A stretch of DNA of 64,000 nt from Chryseobacterium sp. JV274 (GTDB taxonomy: Bacteria > Bacteroidota > Bacteroidia > Flavobacteriales > Weeksellaceae), in NCBI RefSeq assembly GCF_903969135.1, contig NZ_LR824569.1, forward strand, positions 3,059,001 through 3,123,000, in the 5' to 3' direction. Shown piece by piece: positions 56,570-64,000 of this stretch. The position numbers and the translations under genes were made by a program. Numbering within the stretch: the stretch's first letter is position 1; every line of letters begins with the position of its first letter. The notes beneath the pieces are model-generated. The model ran no database searches. It saw only the letters and a program-made list of their open reading frames with translations, and had not been told where the DNA came from.

Positions 56570-56896
56570 TTATAGCATTCCTAATTCAAACTTCGCTTCC
56601 TCGCTCATCATATCCTTATTCCAGCTTGGTTCGAAAGTCAACTCTAAATCTACACTTTTTACGTTCTCTACTTCAGCCACTTTATCTTTTACCTCCTGAG
56701 GAAGTGTTTCTGCAACAGGGCAGTTGGGAGTAGTAAGGGTCATTATAATTTTTACGTCAGCATCATCGGAGATCTGAACATCGTAAATCAGTCCTAATTC
56801 GTAAATATCTACCGGAATTTCGGGGTCATATACGGTTTTCAGTACACCAATGATTTCCTCACCAATGTCAGCAATTTGATCGTCTGTAAATTTCAT
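56570..56896 (-). CDS. sufT: SufT-like Fe-S assembly protein (MIP18/DUF59 family)
   Basis: 108 residues. LKTVYDPEIPVDIYELGLIYDVQI is the conserved N-terminal part of the MIP18 family; TLTTPNCPVAETLPQEV has the reactive cysteine. Such proteins help mature iron-sulfur enzymes alongside the SUF pathway. It starts 3 bases after the stop of the exonuclease gene, with which it is co-transcribed. Confidence 0.9.
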   Translation of the reverse strand: MKFTDDQIADIGEEIIGVLKTVYDPEIPVDIYELGLIYDVQISDDADVKIIMTLTTPNCPVAETLPQEVKDKVAEVENVKSVDLELTFEPSWNKDMMSEEAKFELGML

Positions 56897-56899
56897 TTT

Positions 56900-57601
56900 T
56901 TAATCTAGATTGATATTCCTTTTCAACAAATCTTCCTGACGCATGCGCCGGAAAATATTCGCCAAAGTTAAGACATCTTTTTCACAATAGTCTACAATTC
57001 TCTGCAAGTCTTTTTCTATGTAGTAAATTGATGAAACCATTGAGCCGTCAATATCATCTTTTGGAGTAGGAATTCCAAAGACATGCGCCAGTAATTCAAG
57101 GGATACAAAACTTTTATAATCTCCAAACTTCCATAGTTCCATCGTATCGATGTGAGGAACCTCCCAGGGTTTCTTTCCAAACATCTGAAACGGAGCAGGA
57201 GGCAGTATCCCGTTGATAAGATATCGTCTGGCAATCCATGGGAAATCAAATTCTTTTCCATTATGAGCACAGAGAATCACGTTGTAAAGTCTTGGGCTGT
57301 TGAAAATTTCGCCAAATTCCTGAAGCATTTTCTTTTCATCGTGTCCGGAAAAACTTTTTATTTTTAGAGTTTCATTCTTTTCAAGCATTCCGATGGAGAT
57401 ACAGATGATTTTTCCAAATTCGGCCATAATACCGGCTCTGTCATAAAACTCTTCTGCAGAGATTTCTTCTTTTCTCTGAAACCGGGTTTTCTTGTCCCAT
57501 AGATATTGCTCAGTTTCGGATAAGTCGTCCCAGGACCCCGCCTGTGGAACGGTCTCAATATCAAGGAATAAAACTCTTTCTAAAGGTATACTCTGTATCA
57601 T
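56900..57601 (-). CDS. Ribonuclease H-like 3'-5' exonuclease
   Basis: 233 residues. DEDDy-type catalytic motifs are present: LFLDIETVP (motif I with D-x-E), a CAHNGKEFDFPWIARRY segment (motif II, N-x-x-x-F-D) and IVDYCEKDVLTLANI (motif III, Y-x3-D). It is similar to polymerase-B-like exonucleases and would degrade single-stranded DNA or RNA in the cytoplasm. Upstream of sufT and near csaA on the same strand, forming a loose cluster. Confidence 0.85.
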   Translation of the reverse strand: MIQSIPLERVLFLDIETVPQAGSWDDLSETEQYLWDKKTRFQRKEEISAEEFYDRAGIMAEFGKIICISIGMLEKNETLKIKSFSGHDEKKMLQEFGEIFNSPRLYNVILCAHNGKEFDFPWIARRYLINGILPPAPFQMFGKKPWEVPHIDTMELWKFGDYKSFVSLELLAHVFGIPTPKDDIDGSMVSSIYYIEKDLQRIVDYCEKDVLTLANIFRRMRQEDLLKRNINLD

Positions 57602-57618
57602 ATGTGTTGTGTTTTTTA

Positions 57619-57966
57619 TTATCCTACCTGCATCCCATTTTTTGTAGGTAATGAGGGGGTTACAAGAGTGACATCACTTTTGTCTTCACCATATAATCCC
57701 AACACAAGACATTCACTGAAGAAATTGGCAATCTGTTTTTTAGGGAAATTAACTACCGCTAAGATCTGCTTTCCAACAAGTTCCTCTTTTTTGTAAAGAG
57801 AGGTAATTTGTGCAGATGATTTTCTGATTCCTAAGTCTCCAAAGTCTATTTCCAGCTGGTAAGACGGTTTTCTTGCCTTTTCAAAATCATTCACAGAGAT
57901 TATCGTTCCGCATCTGATGTCTATTTTTTCAAAATCTGCCCAGGTGATATCTGGTTTTACTGTCAT
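57619..57966 (-). CDS. csaA: tRNA-binding domain protein, CsaA-like
   Basis: 115 residues: a single OB-fold tRNA-binding domain. ADFEKIDIRCGTIISVNDFEKARKPSYQLEIDFG and IRKSSAQITSLY are family motifs, and VVNFPKKQIANFFSECLVLG completes the fold. CsaA dimers act as chaperone-like export helpers in Bacillus; here the role is presumed the same or tRNA-linked. The start overlaps the end of the preceding gene (ATGA), so expression is coupled. Confidence 0.9.
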   Translation of the reverse strand: MTVKPDITWADFEKIDIRCGTIISVNDFEKARKPSYQLEIDFGDLGIRKSSAQITSLYKKEELVGKQILAVVNFPKKQIANFFSECLVLGLYGEDKSDVTLVTPSLPTKNGMQVG

Positions 57967-58472
57967 GGTAATTCGTTGATTAAATGTTCTACTTCTGTTT
58001 TCTGTTCTGCATATTTTTGCTGTAAGACTGATCCTTCACCCATTCTTTTGTAATACTCCAGAGCTTTTCCCCCGAAGAATTTTTTATGAAAATCTGAAAC
58101 TTCAGGAATTTGTGGAAAAACTTTGTGAAAAAGCATTTCATAATAGGCCTGAAATTCTCTCTCATTTTTGTCTTCAATTACCTGTCCGGGAGCTTTCTGC
58201 CTTACATGGAGCATTTCGTGCGCCACCATATTAAGGACAAGGTTCAGGTCAAAATCAAATAAATTTCTTGGGATCATTACGGTTTGCGGCCCGCCCAGAC
58301 CTCCTTCTGCTGTAAGAAGCATTGAAGTGGGAGAAAGTTCTTCCCTGAATCCAAATCCTGCAAAGTTCTCATGTTCAAGATCAAAGGAATGGATCAGATA
58401 TTTTGCTGCATCCAGAATCTGATCATGTTCTTTATAAGCCTCAAGGTGTAAGTTGATCTGCTCGAAATTCAT
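57963..58472 (-). CDS. HExxH-type putative zinc metallopeptidase
   Basis: 169 residues from MNFEQINLHLEAYKEHDQ. VLNMVAHEMLHVRQKAPGQ has an HEMLH zinc-binding site at about residues 85-89, and a downstream EREFQAYYEMLFHK may carry the third ligand. This plan resembles minigluzincin-type peptidases. A frame going back to 58589 adds a hydrophobic leader of dubious nature; the internal ATG is preferred. Its last four bases overlap csaA. Substrate unknown. Confidence 0.72.
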   Translation of the reverse strand: MNFEQINLHLEAYKEHDQILDAAKYLIHSFDLEHENFAGFGFREELSPTSMLLTAEGGLGGPQTVMIPRNLFDFDLNLVLNMVAHEMLHVRQKAPGQVIEDKNEREFQAYYEMLFHKVFPQIPEVSDFHKKFFGGKALEYYKRMGEGSVLQQKYAEQKTEVEHLINELP

Positions 58473-58571
58473 CTGAGATATGTTTTGTAACAAATGTATT
58501 AAAATATTGAGAATACTCCGAAGAATTACTTGAAAATGCTTTAAAAGTAAAATTGTTAAAGCATAAAATAA

Positions 58572-58602
58572 AACCAGCCCACCTTTCAAAGATGGGCTGG
58601 TT
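58572..58602 (-). terminator. Terminator after the serine protease gene
   Basis: 10-bp perfect stem (AACCAGCCCA / TGGGCTGGTT) with an 11-base loop, about 18 bases after the stop codon. Confidence 0.85.
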
Positions 58603-58619
58603 ATTGAAACTAAAAAAAA

Positions 58620-59630
58620 TTAAGGATGTTCATTTCTTGCTCTGATGACCAGATTTACTAAATCTGAGCCGCCACTTGCAAAATTATCGCTTGGGTTGTG
58701 GGCACTTTGAGTAGCCACAGCATACGGAGAGCCATCCCAATATCCCCAGAAAGGGCCTCCGCTTTGTCCAGGCCATATATCTGCTTTATGGCTCATGCTT
58801 TCGTTGTCATCAGCACTCCAGAAATCTCCATCCAGTGCGATACCTGTTTGGTATGTTGGTCTTTGAGTTCCTGTAAGGTCTCCCGGATATCCAGCGTGAG
58901 TCCAGTAAGCGCCTCCATCCCATGAGTCAGAGTAGGATTTTGAACCTAGCCATCCTGTGCTGTTTCCGATAGGTCTGTCTAATACAATGACAACATAATC
59001 GTATTGTATTTCTGTTGAATCAATAGATGGACCTGCTACTTTATACTTGTAATAGGTTAATGTACCCCAAGCGGTTCCGTAAGGAGCACTGCCGTTATAA
59101 TACATTGGAGTGAACTTCAGCCATCCCGTTGTGTTATTAGGCTGCCAGTCAACAATATGAGAACAGGTAAGAAGGTGTCTTGGTCCTATCATTACACCAC
59201 TTCCTGATCCTAAAGAACTTTCTACCCTGCCGACACATCTCCATGGATAGGCTGTAGAATTATATACTTTTCTTTGATCTGCTCCGAAAATTGTTCTTGC
59301 ATTTTCCGGAGTCAGGAAAGAATCTCTGTCAATGAATTTTGGTTTACGGTCTCTTTTCGGTTCAAGCTTTGGATTGTATTCAAAATCAGCATGGGTAGGG
59401 TAGAAATGATCAGTTTCCAGAGATCGGATCTCAGCTGTTTTTTCATCCATAGGCATTCCTATTGTTTTCATTCCTTTCGGAAAAGTTCTTCCGTTAAGGG
59501 TTTCCATAGCTGGAAGCTGGCTGGATAATTTTTCAATTGCTGACGGTTTTTCAGTTGATTTTGCTTTAACAGTTCTAAGTCTTAAAACTTCTTCTGCTGT
59601 CATTGGGTTGTTGTTTTCAATTTTAGACAT
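58620..59630 (-). CDS. V8/trypsin-like serine protease, no signal peptide
   Basis: 336 residues. The catalytic triad is visible: His158 in LLTCSHIVDW, Asp211 in YDYVVIVLD, Ser290 in WPGQSGGPFWG. The segment THAGYPGDLTG matches the glutamyl endopeptidase (V8) group. The first 113 residues are a charged, helix-poor propeptide-like region with a basic tract at 92-98 (KRDRKPK) and Arg120 ahead of the mature domain; either could be a processing site. No secretion signal is present, so the enzyme is likely cytoplasmic. It lies 73 bases after the metacaspase gene in the same direction, which supports a proteolytic partnership. Confidence 0.88.
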   Translation of the reverse strand: MSKIENNNPMTAEEVLRLRTVKAKSTEKPSAIEKLSSQLPAMETLNGRTFPKGMKTIGMPMDEKTAEIRSLETDHFYPTHADFEYNPKLEPKRDRKPKFIDRDSFLTPENARTIFGADQRKVYNSTAYPWRCVGRVESSLGSGSGVMIGPRHLLTCSHIVDWQPNNTTGWLKFTPMYYNGSAPYGTAWGTLTYYKYKVAGPSIDSTEIQYDYVVIVLDRPIGNSTGWLGSKSYSDSWDGGAYWTHAGYPGDLTGTQRPTYQTGIALDGDFWSADDNESMSHKADIWPGQSGGPFWGYWDGSPYAVATQSAHNPSDNFASGGSDLVNLVIRARNEHP

Positions 59631-59703
59631 GATTATTATTTTTAATCTAGTGTATTCCTACTCTTTTAATGGCTTTTCGGATTCCGCCGGTAAAGGTTAT
59701 TGG

Positions 59704-60549
59704 TTAAGTAAATATTTTTTGTGAAAATTCTGCAGTGATGCTTTCTGTTTGGTTGATCTGGGCTGCTCCCATAGCCGCCAATGCAATAGCAACCTGCTTA
59801 TCAAGCGTTTTTCTGACAATACTCCCATTGGTAGCGCGCAAAATTTTGCAGAAATGATAGGTGAAATATCCTCGTATCTGTCCGCTGATACTGCCTTCCA
59901 TAGATACCTGATTGTCTTTTGCAGCTGCCCATAACGTATGATTCATTCCGGCAACAGGGATAAGTGCTTTAGTAAGAACAGTTGATTTTTTTGAATTCTT
60001 AGACGATTCCATTTCACTGGCATAGGTCAGATAAAATTCATCTTCAAGCATGGGCGGAATATAGCGGGCGGTTTCGTTGAGAAAATCCGCTTCCAGTCCC
60101 AGATCCATTTTTCGGGTTCCTGTTCCGGAATAGCAGCAGTCGAAAATGACTTCCATATTGACTCCGGCTTTCAGCTTACTGAGAACTGTTTTAAAATCAT
60201 CATCACGAATGACTCCGTTATTGGCATAATCGTGCGGGCAAATGGCTTCATCCAAACCGTCCAGTTCCAGATCTGATCCTATATTAGCCACTCTGGTCCC
60301 GTGTCCCGAATAATAAAAAACAAGAGAATCTCCTTTTACACTTGTGCTGATCATGGATTTCAGATAGTTTAATATATTCGCTCGTGTTGCATTTTGATTG
60401 GTCAGAATTTTAATCTTTGCCGGACTAAAACCACAGATCACCAATGTATTTGCCATATCTCTTGCGTCATTTACACAACCATTAAGATCCGGTCCTCCGT
60501 AACCGATAGGTGCATAATCATTAATACCTACGATAAGTGCTTTTTTCAT
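59704..60549 (-). CDS. Metacaspase (caspase-family cysteine protease)
   Basis: 281 residues. The peptidase C14 core has the p20-like part with DLNGCVNDARDMANTL, catalytic His83 in FYYSGHGTRV, DLELDGLDEAICPHDY, and the catalytic Cys139 in FDCCYSGTGT. The shape is that of prokaryotic metacaspases, which cut after Arg or Lys and need calcium. There is no signal peptide, no prodomain and no fused sensor domain. The start at 60549 (MKKALIVGIND) is used since the frame to 60648 adds a non-homologous leader. The partner protease is downstream, and a signalling operon lies upstream behind a terminator. Confidence 0.9.
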   Translation of the reverse strand: MKKALIVGINDYAPIGYGGPDLNGCVNDARDMANTLVICGFSPAKIKILTNQNATRANILNYLKSMISTSVKGDSLVFYYSGHGTRVANIGSDLELDGLDEAICPHDYANNGVIRDDDFKTVLSKLKAGVNMEVIFDCCYSGTGTRKMDLGLEADFLNETARYIPPMLEDEFYLTYASEMESSKNSKKSTVLTKALIPVAGMNHTLWAAAKDNQVSMEGSISGQIRGYFTYHFCKILRATNGSIVRKTLDKQVAIALAAMGAAQINQTESITAEFSQKIFT

Positions 60550-60724
60550 TGTATTAGTTTTAAAAATATTCCCTACTCTGTTTCGGCTTTTCAGGTTCTG
60601 CCTTTCTGTGTTTTTTCTATGACAAAATTCCATTATTCTGAAGGACAAAAACAGAGGAGAAAACCGTATTTTGAAAAAGGAAAAACACCTTTTTAATTGT
60701 ATATGAGTATGTTATGAATTAAAA

Positions 60725-60756
60725 ATCCGGCAGCTTGAAAAGCTGCCGGATACGTA
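60725..60756 (-). terminator. Terminator after the response-regulator gene
   Basis: A 12-bp perfect stem (ATCCGGCAGCTT / AAGCTGCCGGAT, 3-base loop) with a T-run on the minus strand. It divides the signalling operon from the metacaspase gene. Confidence 0.88.
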
Positions 60757-60818
60757 AAAAGAATGTAAAGATGTTTATTATATTGGGTAAGAAATAAGTT
60801 TAAAATGAGACTATTCAA

Positions 60819-61463
60819 TCAACATAGATCATGTTTCAAGGCAAAAAGGACTAGGCCTGCTCTGTTTTTGATATCCAGTTTTACAAAAACGGAATCTCTG
60901 TAACCATCTATTGTTTTCGGACTCAGGCACATCTTGTCAGCAATTTCTTTGTAGGTAAGCTCACTGCACGCCCATTTTATAAATTCTCTCTCTCTGTCTT
61001 TAAGCTCGGAAAGCAGGGATGCATTTTTCATTTCCTCTGTTTTTACTTTCAATAATTTCTGAGCTACAAAATCAGTATAAAAACTACCTTTCTCGAATAC
61101 AGTGTCTATGGCCTGAAAGAGAATAGCAGGCTGCATGTCTTTCAGTAAATATCCTTTAGCACCTGCCTTCAGCATTCTGATAAGAACTTTTTCATCATCA
61201 TCCATGGTCAGGGCAATGACTTTGATGTCAGGATAATGCTCCGTAAGCCATTCTGTAGTTTCTATACCGTTTTTATAAGGCATATTAACATCCATCAGTA
61301 CTACGGCGGGTAATTCAGAAGCTTTTTCCACATCTGCAATAAATTCTTCTCCGTTGGGATGATTCATAATTACCCGATATTGAGTGTTTTCTGTGATCAT
61401 ATTTTCCAAAGCTTTGGAAATTAAGGTATGATCATCAACGATCGCTATGGGGATAGTTTTCAT
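60819..61463 (-). CDS. LuxR/NarL-type response regulator
   Basis: 214 residues. The receiver domain has acidic residues DD at 10-11, phosphoacceptor Asp58 in VVLMDVNMPYKNG, the Thr in ALTMDD and Lys in GYLLKDMQ. The HTH of the LuxR/NarL type (LKDREREFIKWACSELTYKEIADKMCLSPKTIDGYR) binds DNA as a dimer after phosphorylation. It is coupled to the kinase gene by a 4-base overlap. Direct targets are unknown; the metacaspase is the nearest downstream gene. Confidence 0.92.
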   Translation of the reverse strand: MKTIPIAIVDDHTLISKALENMITENTQYRVIMNHPNGEEFIADVEKASELPAVVLMDVNMPYKNGIETTEWLTEHYPDIKVIALTMDDDEKVLIRMLKAGAKGYLLKDMQPAILFQAIDTVFEKGSFYTDFVAQKLLKVKTEEMKNASLLSELKDREREFIKWACSELTYKEIADKMCLSPKTIDGYRDSVFVKLDIKNRAGLVLFALKHDLC

Positions 61464-62230
61464 AATAAATTTTTGTGATAGGTTATCAAAGTTTGTGTTC
61501 CTTTATTCAATTCTGAGTGTATAGACAGTTCGGCATGAATCAGTTTTGCTCTCAGTTCCATGTTTTTTAATCCTGAGCCATCCTGAATAATGTTTGTATC
61601 AAAGCCTCTTCCGTTGTCGGAGATACTGATGTGTAATTTTTCACAGTCATCTTCTATCTGTACGGAAACATTTTTGGCCTTGGAATGTTTTAGAATATTG
61701 TTAATACTTTCCTGGACAATCCTGAAAAGGATCAGACCATGTTTAGGGGAAATATCAATATCCTGCTTTTGAGTGATAAATTCTATTTTTAATAATTTCA
61801 ATTTTTTGATCCGCTGAACTTCTCTTTCAATGGATTCTGCCAGTCCGAAATGAATGATCTGTTCGGTAATTAATGTTTTAGACAGGTTTCTTATATCCTG
61901 TATACATTCGCCCAATAGTTCATTTAGCTCAATCAGATCTTCTTTTTCGTTGTTTTTTAATTTGGTAATCAGTTGGTTTTGCCGCAGCCGGACCACAGAA
62001 AGTTTTTGTCCCAGATCATCGTGTAATTCCTGTCCGATATAATTCAAGGTCTGTTCCTTCATTTCTACCTGTGAAGTGGCCAGCTCTTTTTCAAACCGCA
62101 AATCTTTTTCTTTTTGCTCTATCAGCAAGGTTGTCTTTTTCTTAATGAAAACAGCATAAATGAAGATCATTGTCAAAACAACGATGAATAAAGTAATCGT
62201 AAAGATGATGACCAAATTATTCTCTTCCAT
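61460..62230 (-). CDS. Sensor histidine kinase, HisKA_3 type
   Basis: 256 residues: one membrane helix (ITLFIVVLTMIFIYAVFI), a coiled-coil, the dimerisation/phospho-acceptor domain with His70 in YIGQELHDDLGQKLS, and an ATPase domain with FRIVQESINNILKHSKAKN and SISDNGRGFD. It has no extracytoplasmic sensor domain, so it must receive input from elsewhere, most likely the multi-pass membrane protein encoded upstream. It phosphorylates the LuxR-type regulator. Confidence 0.92.
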   Translation of the reverse strand: MEENNLVIIFTITLFIVVLTMIFIYAVFIKKKTTLLIEQKEKDLRFEKELATSQVEMKEQTLNYIGQELHDDLGQKLSVVRLRQNQLITKLKNNEKEDLIELNELLGECIQDIRNLSKTLITEQIIHFGLAESIEREVQRIKKLKLLKIEFITQKQDIDISPKHGLILFRIVQESINNILKHSKAKNVSVQIEDDCEKLHISISDNGRGFDTNIIQDGSGLKNMELRAKLIHAELSIHSELNKGTQTLITYHKNLL

Positions 62231-62243
62231 ATCTGAAAAGGAT

Positions 62244-62888
62244 TTATCTTATTTTTTCTTGTTTGTTCCAAATTAAGCCCAATATGAGTATACCGTTACT
62301 GATCAGATTCAGCATAAATAAAATGAAGAAATAAATAGTCTCCGAAACAGTAGTTCTGAAAAAGAGTATCGGAATACTTCCAATAAAAAAGATCAGTAAA
62401 GCCACTGATATCCAGAATGGTAAATAGCTCTTTATTTCCAGTATCTTATCAGAATTAAAGGTTTGGTACAGGAACAAAATAATTGAAAATAACAACAGAA
62501 GAATATCTACATACAGCATATTAAAAGAAAAATGATGAAGCAGATCGTCTTCCGTAGAAAACATTACAGCAATATTGAGGACGAAAAGAGCCAGGATGAT
62601 AGTCTGTATCTTTTTGAGCAGCGGAACATATAATAACTGGTGATAATAAAATAAATACAAAAAGAATACGATCATTAAAAACCCAATTACATAAAATATG
62701 TCCGTAGGCAGGTTTGTCAGGTCGTAGTAGAAATAACAGAAAATATCAATCAGGGAAAACAACAGATATCCAATAATAAAAAATAAGTTCTCCTTTCCGG
62801 TTTTTCTATGTTTTATGACCATTAAAAGCATCACTATGATGGATAGGATTATCGATATCTGTTTCCCTGTTTCAATATTCCAGTTCAT
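62244..62888 (-). CDS. Multi-pass membrane protein of a sensory operon
   Basis: 214 residues with about seven hydrophobic helices (ISIILSIIVMLLMVI, LFFIIGYLLFSLIDIFCYF, VIGFLMIVFFLYLFYY, IILALFVLNIAVM, and three more to GILILGLIW). No enzymatic motif is seen. Position directly before the kinase, 13 bases away, suggests it senses or modulates for the kinase. It does not match a named family by eye; a 7-helix receptor-like sensor module is a reasonable idea. Confidence 0.7.
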   Translation of the reverse strand: MNWNIETGKQISIILSIIVMLLMVIKHRKTGKENLFFIIGYLLFSLIDIFCYFYYDLTNLPTDIFYVIGFLMIVFFLYLFYYHQLLYVPLLKKIQTIILALFVLNIAVMFSTEDDLLHHFSFNMLYVDILLLLFSIILFLYQTFNSDKILEIKSYLPFWISVALLIFFIGSIPILFFRTTVSETIYFFILFMLNLISNGILILGLIWNKQEKIR

Positions 62889-62900
62889 AATTTTGTGTTT

Positions 62901-63455
62901 TTAAGGCATGGTTCCTGACAGGGTTTTTGGAGGAGGTGCCAGATTGGTCATATTCATAGATTCTATAGAAGTGACGTCTGTATTTTCCTCGGTGGACGCC
63001 GATCTGGCCATCGCATTGTCACCTTTTCTTTTTTGGGATGTAGGAACTAAAAATATGGTTTGATAGCCTGCATATTCAGGTTTTGCCATTTTGTTTTTAG
63101 GATGATTCACAGGATATTTTCCCATATAGATCCTGATTCCCGGATTTTTTAATTTTTGTTTTTTGGCATTTTCTTTTACGTATTTAATATAGCCTTCCAT
63201 ATCTTCCAGTGAAAACCAGTACCATCGGGAATCAGGTTCACCGTTTCTGTATTTCATGAGAATTTCATGATTGGTTCTCGTGTATTCATCAAAAAGGACC
63301 CGGCCTTCACGATAGCTTATCAGTTTCTTTTTATAACTGTTACTAACGGGTTCTTTAGGAGGTTCAGAGCAGCGGGTGCAGCTTAAAAAACAGAGCGTTA
63401 GAATAAATGCTGCACAAAGCAAACTTAAAGTCTTAGTAAAAAAGGAAGTTTTCAT
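62901..63455 (-). CDS. Lipoprotein of a sensory operon
   Basis: 184 residues. The signal LLCAAFILTLCFLSC identifies a lipoprotein with CTRC at the tip. The mature part contains RTNHEILMKYRNGEPDSRWYWFSLEDMEGYI and NPGIRIYMGKYPVNHPKNKMAKPEYAGYQTIFLVPTSQKRK, a compact alpha/beta domain of unknown identity, and an unstructured tail ending PPPKTLSGTMP. It heads a four-gene operon with membrane, kinase and regulator genes at 12-13-base intervals. It may carry the signal from outside the cell. Confidence 0.72.
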   Translation of the reverse strand: MKTSFFTKTLSLLCAAFILTLCFLSCTRCSEPPKEPVSNSYKKKLISYREGRVLFDEYTRTNHEILMKYRNGEPDSRWYWFSLEDMEGYIKYVKENAKKQKLKNPGIRIYMGKYPVNHPKNKMAKPEYAGYQTIFLVPTSQKRKGDNAMARSASTEENTDVTSIESMNMTNLAPPPKTLSGTMP

Positions 63456-63480
63456 TTTTATGGTTTTTAATTTTATGGAA

Positions 63481-63488
63481 CAAAATTA
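63481..63488 (-). promoter_or_regulatory. -7 promoter element for the sensory operon
   Basis: The minus strand reads TAATTTTG, a match to TAnnTTTG, 26 bases upstream of the lipoprotein start. The rest of the 63456-63771 gap has only AT-rich sequence and one terminator. Confidence 0.45.
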
Positions 63489-63664
63489 GCTAACGGCACA
63501 ACTATAAAAAAGAGGGAAAACACTGTTTTTATCCTTTACTAAATTTACGGCTTTTTAATATTCAGTTGAATATGAATTATTGATTTGTTTTTATTTAAAA
63601 AAAAATATTAATTATGATTATTAAAATAACAATATCTGTTTGGTTCCGAAACTAAGTATAAAAA

Positions 63665-63694
63665 ACAGGACCGGGAAGAGATTTCCGGTCCTGT
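63665..63694 (-). terminator. Terminator after the universal-stress-like gene
   Basis: ACAGGACCGG / CCGGTCCTGT, 10-bp stem, with a T-run on the minus strand. Confidence 0.82.
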
Positions 63695-63771
63695 CAAACA
63701 AGATTAAGTGTAAAATTTAGCCTTTAAAGGCAAAAAGGATAATTCAAAATGTGTTCAGATTTTTATTGATC

Positions 63772-64000
63772 TTAATCTATGTTTAGGGGAATTGATAGTA
63801 ATGGTACTTTATTTTTATAAGCCATTATAGCTGTTTTACTTCGGTGAAAAAGAGATTCTATAAGGTTGTATTTGTAGGGAACCATAGTCAGAAGATCCGG
63901 GTTTGTGAGTCTGATTTCCTCCTCAATAGCTTTGATAACTTCTATGGATTGAGTCATTTTAAAACTATATTTAATATCATCCAGATCATATCCGGAATTC
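63772..64000 (-). CDS. Universal stress protein-like gene (C-terminal part)
   Basis: The frame remains open to the right edge of the window, so only the last 75 or so residues are seen. VIKAIEEEIRLTNPDLLTMVP and the following SLFHRSKTAIMAYKNKVPLLSIP match the end of the UspA fold, where the last helix and strand bear the dimer interface. The ATG at 63957 is internal to this reading and is not the start. The usual ATP-binding G-x2-G-x9-G-S motif is not recognisable in this part. Whether the full gene has one or two Usp domains is beyond the window. Confidence 0.65.
   Translation of the reverse strand, partial: NSGYDLDDIKYSFKMTQSIEVIKAIEEEIRLTNPDLLTMVPYKYNLIESLFHRSKTAIMAYKNKVPLLSIPLNID

Noticed and set aside
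58620..63455. Gasdermin, STAND ATPase or CRISPR component accompanying the protease pair
   Set aside because: I searched both strands of the region for extra frames and found none beyond the six genes listed, so a known defence-system assignment is not supported.
1..64000. CRISPR array, insertion sequence, prophage or integrative element
   Set aside because: No regularly spaced direct repeats, transposase, integrase, phage structural or conjugation genes were seen; the only repeats are dispersed intergenic units.

Overview
The window looks like a chromosomal segment of a Chryseobacterium-like member of the Flavobacteriia/Weeksellaceae (Bacteroidota). The evidence is low GC, many secreted proteins with short MKK-type signal peptides ending in A-Q or S-Q, several SC-type lipoprotein signals, flavobacterial promoter elements of the TTG-N19-TAnnTTTG type, few Shine-Dalgarno sequences, and lineage-typical families (DUF885, bestrophin-like, YARHG, DUF2306, DUF6268, free TonB C-terminal domains). 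The genus is an inference. I see no rRNA, CRISPR array, prophage, insertion sequence or conjugative module; most of the window is ordinary core and flexible chromosome.

Layout. 1-8 kb: partial mnmA, a small outer-membrane barrel, clpC, then a glycosyltransferase block with sufE in the middle, and two identical tRNA-Val genes. 8-15 kb: folC, a TolC-like channel, a SprT-like protein, mannose-1-phosphate guanylyltransferase, a GNAT enzyme, bcp and nth. 15-29 kb: DinB-like protein, DUF885 lipoprotein, an ExbB-ExbD-TonB operon, a fused SpmA-SpmB membrane protein, accD, fbaA, nadK with a CBS protein, a TrmH-type methyltransferase, MORN-repeat protein and a bestrophin-like channel. 29-34 kb: a JmjC-like cupin, GNAT, mutS. 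34-35 kb: four tandem tiny genes for double-glycine-leader, cysteine-rich peptides. 35-50 kb: thioredoxin-like proteins, YARHG lipoprotein, TonB-domain proteins, alpha/beta hydrolase, HI0933-type flavoprotein, thioesterase, thiL, AraC regulator, Bcr/CflA exporter and a LytS/LytTR-type two-component pair. 50-58 kb: another cysteine-rich peptide, a large lipoprotein, pepT, HMG-CoA lyase-like enzyme, a sulfurtransferase and a SufT-csaA block. 58.6-63.5 kb: a V8/trypsin-like serine protease beside a metacaspase, followed by a four-gene signalling operon (lipoprotein, multi-pass membrane protein, histidine kinase, LuxR-type regulator). The window ends in a truncated universal-stress-like gene.

The two places most likely to hold undescribed biology are the four-gene peptide cluster (two bicistronic units with a shared leader and a shared C-terminal G-x-C-C ending, with no maturation or export genes beside it) and the cytoplasmic metacaspase plus serine-protease pair next to a sensory operon. 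Secondary points are a candidate orphan small RNA between the CBS gene and the TrmH-like gene, an AccD without its zinc ribbon, an endonuclease III without its iron-sulfur cluster cysteines, three secreted unanchored TonB-domain proteins, and several families of intergenic repeats.
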